Origin: P36-A1 sp049478495 | GTDB taxonomy: Bacteria > Bacillota_I > Bacilli_A > JAJDGJ01 | NCBI RefSeq assembly: GCF_049478495.1 | Contig: NZ_CP168083.1 | Coordinates: 310,001 to 374,000, forward strand | Length of the DNA: 64,000 nucleotides | Direction: 5' to 3' | In this document: positions 52,666-64,000 of the stretch, one piece after another | Position numbering within the stretch: the stretch's first letter is position 1 | Layout: each line of letters begins with the position of its first letter | The notes under the pieces: model-generated | What the model saw: only the letters and a program-made list of their open reading frames with translations | The model's database searches: none | What the model was told of the DNA's origin: nothing | Program-made: the position numbers and the translations under genes

Positions 52666-54246
52666 TCAATTAAGCTTAATTCTGCTTTTTTTATTATGAT
52701 ATTTTTTTATGTTATATCCTATACATATTAGTAAAAGCTCAGTTTTGACATTCTCTATCTTTTTTCTATGTATTCTAGTGTATTGATAATCTTGTTTAAT
52801 TATTCCAAATGTTCCTTCTGCTTGGATACTTCTTTGTTTTCTTAAGTTACTACCAAAATCTCCTGTAAGGTTTTCATTTACTTTTTTGTACATTTCTTCA
52901 AGCTCAGGTGTAACTGTTATCATTCTATTTCCTGCAGCTTTAGTGCATTCTGATTTGACTGGACAGTCATTACATTTAGTGCATTCATATTTATATTGTT
53001 TTTTTCCGTAGCCATTTACATCTATTATATTTTCACTTATTAAAACATTAAACTCTTGATTTTCAGGACAAATTTTGAATCCATTTTCTGATGTTTTAAA
53101 GTTAATAGCTTGATATTTTTTCTTCTTAACAAAAGTTTTATCAAAATTAACTTTATTGAATAATGGGTATTTTAAAGTTAATTCCATATTGTGTTCTTTA
53201 CAATATTTATAGTTTTCAAAACTACCATATCCAGCATCACCTACTGGATACTGTGGATAACTTTTATATTTAGATTTATACAAATCCATTAATGGAATGA
53301 ATGTTCTCAAATCATTGGCACACTGAAATATATCTGCAACCATTATATATTCACTTGAAACTCCTACTTGGATATTATACCCTGGTTTAAAAACTCCAGT
53401 ATTGTTATAATAATCATATTTCATGTGCATGAAAGTGGCATCATGATCAGTTTTAGAGTAACTGTTTCTATTTTCAAATATTTTAAAATGTTCTTCATAT
53501 TTAGCTAATCTTGAATAATAATCATTTATTTTTTCATGTTTTCTTTGTAAATCGTGTTTTCTAGATCCTTTTCCATAAACAAACTCAATTTTTTGTTTTT
53601 TTATATTTATTTCAATATCTTCTACTATTGTTTTTAAGTATGTTGATTTATATTTATTTTTAACTGGAAAATATTGATCATAACATTTATTATATTCTAC
53701 TATGAAAGTTGAAACATTAGTAAATAGTTTTTGTTGAAATTTTTCAACAGCTTTACGCCATACAAAACTAGTCTTTTTAGCATTGGCTTCAAATTTAGTA
53801 CCATCTATATAAAGTTTTGAAGTATCAATTGAATCATCACAAGAGATAATATATTTATTTATATCATAAAATATATTTTCTATATTTTTATCAACTAAAT
53901 TTTCATTTATAAATGTTGCGAAAGCATTGTGAGATGGAGTCTTCATATTACAAAGACTCATAAATCGTATGTCTGTTTTACATGCTTGTTCTATTTTTCT
54001 TAAAGAATAAATTTGGTTAGTATATGCAAATAAAATAACTAGTAACATCATTGTAGGATCATACCCTTGATTACCTCTATGGTATGATCGAGTTATGTAT
54101 TTTGATAAATTAAATCCTTTCATTAGTTCTACAAATGAATGTACTACATCATCAGCTGGTGAAATTACTTCTACTTCTAGTGGTAAAATAAGCTGAACTG
54201 GTTTATAATTAAAAGCATAATTGTTATTGAGTAATTCGGTATTCAT
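52666..54246 (-). CDS. IS1182-family transposase
   Basis: 526 residues. The N-terminal DUF772-type region (HRGNQGYDPTMMLLVILFAY, LRKIEQACKTDIRFMSLC) is followed by the DDE domain: YIDGTKFEANA (first Asp), VGDAGYGSFENYKYC (second Asp), and a late Glu in RSIQAEGTFGIIKQDYQYTR. A Cys cluster (CTKCNDCPVKSEC) near residue 425 is typical of IS1182 transposases. The frame is intact. Confidence 0.95.
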   Translation of the reverse strand: MNTELLNNNYAFNYKPVQLILPLEVEVISPADDVVHSFVELMKGFNLSKYITRSYHRGNQGYDPTMMLLVILFAYTNQIYSLRKIEQACKTDIRFMSLCNMKTPSHNAFATFINENLVDKNIENIFYDINKYIISCDDSIDTSKLYIDGTKFEANAKKTSFVWRKAVEKFQQKLFTNVSTFIVEYNKCYDQYFPVKNKYKSTYLKTIVEDIEINIKKQKIEFVYGKGSRKHDLQRKHEKINDYYSRLAKYEEHFKIFENRNSYSKTDHDATFMHMKYDYYNNTGVFKPGYNIQVGVSSEYIMVADIFQCANDLRTFIPLMDLYKSKYKSYPQYPVGDAGYGSFENYKYCKEHNMELTLKYPLFNKVNFDKTFVKKKKYQAINFKTSENGFKICPENQEFNVLISENIIDVNGYGKKQYKYECTKCNDCPVKSECTKAAGNRMITVTPELEEMYKKVNENLTGDFGSNLRKQRSIQAEGTFGIIKQDYQYTRIHRKKIENVKTELLLICIGYNIKKYHNKKSRIKLN

Positions 54247-54261
54247 ATATCAATTATACTA

Positions 54262-54307
54262 AAAAGGAAGAATGTTTTCTCTACATTGAGTAAACATTCT
54301 TCCTTTT
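54262..54307. terminator. Insulating hairpin upstream of transposase, terminator-like on both strands
   Basis: Perfect 16-bp stem AAAAGGAAGAATGTTT/AAACATTCTTCCTTTT. T-runs follow on both strands. On the minus strand it separates sortase transcription from the transposase start. Confidence 0.75.
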
Positions 54308-54369
54308 ATTGTATGGGACTATATATGCTAATGCATTACAGCCCCTTTTTATTTATATAGTATATATTT

Positions 54370-54990
54370 TTATTCAATTAAATCGGCAAAGAATATTATT
54401 CTTTGTGATGGTGTTGAAAATGCACTGAATGGATAACATGTAATTAATGCAAGTCTTTCAGTATTAACATTTTCTTCACTATATACTAAAGCACCTTGAT
54501 CAGGGTTTACTATCATAGATTTTTTTACTTCATATTTATAAGTTCCATAAGGCATTTTAACAGTAATAATATCACCAATTTTCATATCTTTTAATGGCTT
54601 AAAAAATGTTTCTCTATGTGCAGATAAAGCAATAATACCATTACCAGTACCTGGTAATCTTGTAGTCTGTACATGTCCAATACCATGAGCCATTGCCTCA
54701 TATAGATTATCTCCTTCTATAATTGGAGTTTCATCAATTAGTCCATCAACTTTAAAAACACCTAAAACTGTTCCAATATCAATTTTCTTTTTCTTTCTAA
54801 CATCTTCTTTAGTTTTTAAAGTTTTATTAGCCTTAACTAATGCGACAGAAGCATTTTGTTTTTGTTGATAAATATCATAAAAATATTTACCAGCAAAATA
54901 AGCAGCTCCAGCCAAACATAAAATTATTATAATGTTCAGTAGTGTATTTATAGGACTTTTTTTCTTATTTTTATTTCTCAATTTTTTCAC
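54370..54990 (-). CDS. Class D sortase
   Basis: 206 residues. A basic N-terminus and one membrane helix (about 17-37) precede the sortase barrel. Catalytic His lies in LSAHRETFF (about residue 124), Cys in LALITCYPF (about 185) and Arg in SQRIIFF (about 198). The H-R-TFF and TCYPF wording points to class D. It is a transpeptidase that links LPXTG proteins to the wall; the LPSTG protein at 4916-7357 is a possible substrate. It ends close to the IS right end. Confidence 0.92.
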   Translation of the reverse strand: MKKLRNKNKKKSPINTLLNIIIILCLAGAAYFAGKYFYDIYQQKQNASVALVKANKTLKTKEDVRKKKKIDIGTVLGVFKVDGLIDETPIIEGDNLYEAMAHGIGHVQTTRLPGTGNGIIALSAHRETFFKPLKDMKIGDIITVKMPYGTYKYEVKKSMIVNPDQGALVYSEENVNTERLALITCYPFSAFSTPSQRIIFFADLIE

Positions 54991-55111
54991 CTCAATAGAA
55001 ACATTATAGCATATAATAATAACTAAAATAAAATTTCTATATGTAAGAATGATGTATCTAACTTAAAAAAACGATTTTTTTTAAAAAAAGCAAAAAAAAA
55101 GCAAAAAAGCG

Positions 55112-55140
55112 TTGACCTATAGTGTTTAAATTGTTATTAT
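55112..55140 (+). promoter_or_regulatory. rRNA operon promoter
   Basis: TTGACC, 17-bp spacer, TATTAT, with an A-tract of about 25 bases just upstream that may act as an UP element. Confidence 0.8.
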
Positions 55141-55177
55141 ATATGGGCGTTGAAAAACGAAAGTAATAAAACGCAAC

Positions 55178-55202
55178 GATCTTTGAAAACTAAACAGAAC
55201 TG
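55178..55202 (+). promoter_or_regulatory. boxA-like sequence and 16S processing-stem left arm
   Basis: GATCTTTGAAAACT resembles boxA antitermination sites; a similar GATCTTTGACAACT occurs in the 16S-23S spacer. AAAACTAAACAGAACTG (55186-55202) pairs with 56854-56870 at 16 of 17 positions, making the stem that encloses pre-16S for RNase III. Confidence 0.7.
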
Positions 55203-55264
55203 TCAATTCAATTCAGTCAGGAAATCAAAACAAATGGATAACACAATTATCCTGTCAATAAATT

Positions 55265-56824
<1,560 letters not shown>

Positions 56825-57081
56825 AAGGAGAAAGAAGGCTGGATTGAAAAAGGCAGTACTGTTTAGTTTTGAGAGGTCGAAAAGACTTCTTAAGTAGTAA
56901 AGATCTTTGACAACTGAATAATATTAGAAAACAAACAAGATAGATAAGTAAGACAAACAAAAATAAATGGAAGGAATTTCTGTTTATTGGAGTGGGTAAT
57001 ACTAAAGATTTTACAAAAAACAAGCAAAAGAAAGAGCGAAACTTTCAAAAAAACGCAAGAATAAACTTGAAAAAAAAGTAA
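56825..57081 (+). other. 16S-23S spacer without tRNA genes
   Basis: Holds the right arm of the 16S processing stem (56854-56870), a boxA-like site, and A-rich sequence. No Ile or Ala tRNA is present. Confidence 0.85.
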
Positions 57082-59954
<2,873 letters not shown>

Positions 59955-59992
59955 TGAAAAAGACTAATATTATTCAGCAAAGACTTTACAAA

Positions 59993-60102
59993 GTCTGGTG
60001 TTGATGGCAAGATGGACACACCTGTACCCATACCGAACACAGAAGTTAAGCATCTTAGCGCCGAATGTAGTACGAAAGTGCGAGAATAGGACATCGCCAG
60101 GC
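59993..60102 (+). rRNA. 5S ribosomal RNA
   Basis: GTCTGGTGTTGATGGC ... CCATACCGAACACAGAAGTT ... CATCGCCAGGC, with ends that pair. About 110 nt; exact ends are approximate. Confidence 0.93.
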
Positions 60103-60110
60103 AAAGTAAG

Positions 60111-60135
60111 AGCCCCCTTAAAAGGGCTTTTTTTT
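60111..60135 (+). terminator. rRNA operon terminator 1
   Basis: Stem AGCCC/GGGCT (with further weak pairs inside), then eight T, nine bases after 5S. Confidence 0.85.
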
Positions 60136-60195
60136 ATGTCTCTTTGATCAAAAGGGATGTAATTATACAATTTGATACATGATTTAATACAAGAT

Positions 60196-60221
60196 AAAAC
60201 AGCTTTTTGGGCTGTTTTTTT
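60196..60221 (+). terminator. rRNA operon terminator 2
   Basis: Perfect 8-bp stem AAAACAGC/GCTGTTTT with a 7-base loop, then a T-run: a second terminator in tandem. Confidence 0.8.
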
Positions 60222-61286
60222 AATTAATTATATTATTGCCTAGATCTAAGATGTTAAAAATAGAAGTGTTTCTTAAAAGAGTTGATTTATAATATTAATT
60301 AAAAAAGAGCTGCTTATATTATTAATAAATGATAAAGTTATATTGGTATTAATTTGATAACTACTTAAGTAGTTAAGCTAAATAAAAAGTATTGAATCTA
60401 GTAGTGATGTAAAAAGTATTATAAAGATATTTTTTACACTAACTATTTAACAACTACTGTATTATTATTACTTGAAGCTATTATTTCCATTCAATAAATT
60501 ATAGAATTAAAACATAATTAATAAAACTGGATAGTAATGATTATGAGTAAAAGCAGCCTTTATTTAGTGGTCTTTTAAAAAAACAGCTAGTTATTAATTA
60601 AGATAGAGCTTCTTATAGTAAAATAAAGAGCAAAATAACTTGATACAAGCTTAAATAAGCAAGTATAAGCTTAAATAGATAAACAATGATATAAAGTATC
60701 ATCTATAGTACTAATAGCTATAATTGTGGCAACTATCTTAATTTTAGATTAGTATCTAAAACTAAAAGCAGTTAATAAATTACTTGTTAAGAAAGTTTAC
60801 TAAGAAGTATTCGTTTAGTATTATTGTAGATAACTTTTAATATAGCTAGCTAAATAGTCAAAAAAAGATTAAAAATACTAGAATAAGGACAAAAAATTAA
60901 ATTATTATAAGATTATATTCTAATGCTAGTATTTATAAGTGTTGATAAAATTAGCTTAAAACTATTAAAAATAGAATAATCAACTAAACTTATCCCCAAA
61001 ACACTAAAAAAAGAAGGTAAAACATAAAATAAAGAAGAAATAAATAAAGTCTAAAAACAACTGTGGATAAAAGTAAAAGCATAAAAGTTTGTGAAATTAT
61101 TAACAAATAGTGCAAATGAAAAAATATTATCAATTGAAAAAAATAAAAAAGAAATGAAAAGAATTAGAAATGGTTAACTAGAAAAGAAAAAAGAAGAAAA
61201 GCAAGAAAAAACAAGCAGAAAAATGATAAAAAAAAGGCAAAATACATTAAAGAAAACTATAGAATTATAAAAGAAAAGAAAATAAG
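60222..61286. other. Gene-free region between two rRNA operons
   Basis: About 1.06 kb, extremely AT-rich, with no ORF bearing a ribosome site, no tRNA and no clear structured RNA. It contains one TGTGGATAA (61062-61070), the DnaA-box sequence, alone. The last 200 bp are strongly purine-biased. Confidence 0.6.
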
Positions 61287-61312
61287 TAAAAAAAGCAAAA
61301 AAAAAGCAAAAA
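61110..61312 (+). other. Purine-rich A-tract region upstream of second rRNA promoter
   Basis: Nearly all A and G on the plus strand with repeated AAAAGAA/AAAAAGC tracts, ending at the -35 box. May be curved DNA or an extended UP element. Only its last 26 bases are shared with the first operon. Confidence 0.5.
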
Positions 61313-61316
61313 AGCG

Positions 61317-61345
61317 TTGACCTATAGTGTTTAAATTGTTATTAT
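61317..61345 (+). promoter_or_regulatory. Second rRNA operon promoter
   Basis: TTGACC, 17 bp, TATTAT, identical to the first operon's promoter. Confidence 0.8.
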
Positions 61346-61469
61346 ATATGGGCGTTGAAAAACGAAAGTAATAAAACGCAACGATCTTTGAAAACTAAAC
61401 AGAACTGTCAATTCAATTCAGTCAGGAAATCAAAACAAATGGATAACACAATTATCCTGTCAATAAATT

Positions 61470-63029
<1,560 letters not shown>

Positions 63030-63286
63030 AAGGAGAAAGAAGGCTGGATTGAAAAAGGCAGTACTGTTTAGTTTTGAGAGGTCGAAAAGACTTCTTAAGT
63101 AGTAAAGATCTTTGACAACTGAATAATATTAGAAAACAAACAAGATAGATAAGTAAGACAAACAAAAATAAATGGAAGGAATTTCTGTTTATTGGAGTGG
63201 GTAATACTAAAGATTTTACAAAAAACAAGCAAAAGAAAGAGCGAAACTTTCAAAAAAACGCAAGAATAAACTTGAAAAAAAAGTAA

Positions 63287-64000
<714 letters not shown>

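Larger units (their letters stand above)
52525..54350 (-). mobile_element. IS1182-family insertion sequence (about 1826 bp)
   Basis: A perfect 21-bp terminal inverted repeat, AAAAAGGGGCTGTAATGCAT plus T, sits at 52525-52545 and, inverted, at 54330-54350. It encloses one intact transposase gene. Exact ends are uncertain within the A/T runs and I see no clean target duplication. It sits between the convergent rubrerythrin and sortase genes. Confidence 0.88.

Noticed and set aside
61062..61070. DnaA box suggesting a replication origin near the rRNA operons
   Set aside because: Only one exact TGTGGATAA is present, and another isolated copy occurs at 31326-31334. There is no cluster and no dnaA/dnaN.

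Overview
The window looks like the chromosome of an AT-rich, low-GC Gram-positive anaerobe. The rRNA genes are bacterial and Firmicute-like. SD motifs are strong (GGAGG type), and intrinsic terminators with long T-runs follow most transcription units. The wall and redox genes (teichoic acid-type transferase, LPSTG surface protein, class D sortase, hybrid-cluster protein, rubrerythrin, encapsulated ferritin, 2-hydroxyacyl-CoA dehydratase-type activase) fit a gut or host-associated obligate anaerobe. The 16S wording and gene mix suggest the Erysipelotrichia/Coprobacillaceae side of the Bacilli. That placement is inference and was not checked against a database.

Layout. 1-4.6 kb: the end of an M23 peptidase, queA, a YigZ-family gene, ddl and a CDP-glycerol glycerophosphotransferase. 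4.8-9.8 kb: an accessory island with a BspA/InlB-repeat LPSTG surface protein, then a 51-residue secreted peptide coupled to a duplicated FtsX-like membrane protein that has no ATPase gene. 10.5-16.4 kb: the complete lower-glycolysis operon gap-pgk-tpiA-gpmI-eno. 16.7-18.5 kb: a 55-codon minus-strand gene and a MATE exporter. 18.7-26.3 kb: uppS-cdsA-dxr-rseP, tex and a McrB-like ATPase without McrC. 26.4-31.1 kb: a signal-peptide/coiled-coil membrane protein, psuK-psuG, an NlpC/P60 hydrolase and two tiny lipoproteins. 31.4-33.0 kb: an intact ISL3-type insertion sequence with a perfect 8-bp target duplication, sitting between hcp and its original terminator. 33.0-40.8 kb (all minus): hcp, a GDPD membrane protein, an mgtA-type Mg2+ ATPase behind a leader ORF and terminator, and an encapsulin plus encapsulated-ferritin pair. 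41-52.5 kb: small membrane proteins, a FocA-type transporter with a Rex-like operator, tRNA-His, msrA, a two-gene activase/dehydratase unit, an AI-2E family transporter, ridA, an EamA exporter, an actinobacterial-type Rpf protein and rubrerythrin. 52.5-54.4 kb: an IS1182-type element. 54.4-55.0 kb: class D sortase. 55.1-64.0 kb: one full rRNA operon (16S-23S-5S, no spacer tRNA), a 1.1 kb gene-free gap, and the start of a second operon identical in the parts compared.

How the parts work together. Glycolysis, formate export and redox sensing (Rex-like site) fit fermentation. Hcp, rubrerythrin, MsrA and the ferritin-loaded encapsulin form a dispersed oxidative/nitrosative stress and iron-storage set. 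Sortase and the LPSTG protein, the GroP-type transferase, Ddl, UppS, NlpC/P60 and Rpf form the envelope set. The observations most worth following up are the peptide/FtsX-like cassette, the mgtA leader with its own terminator, the Rpf domain outside Actinobacteria, and the IS that separated hcp from its terminator.
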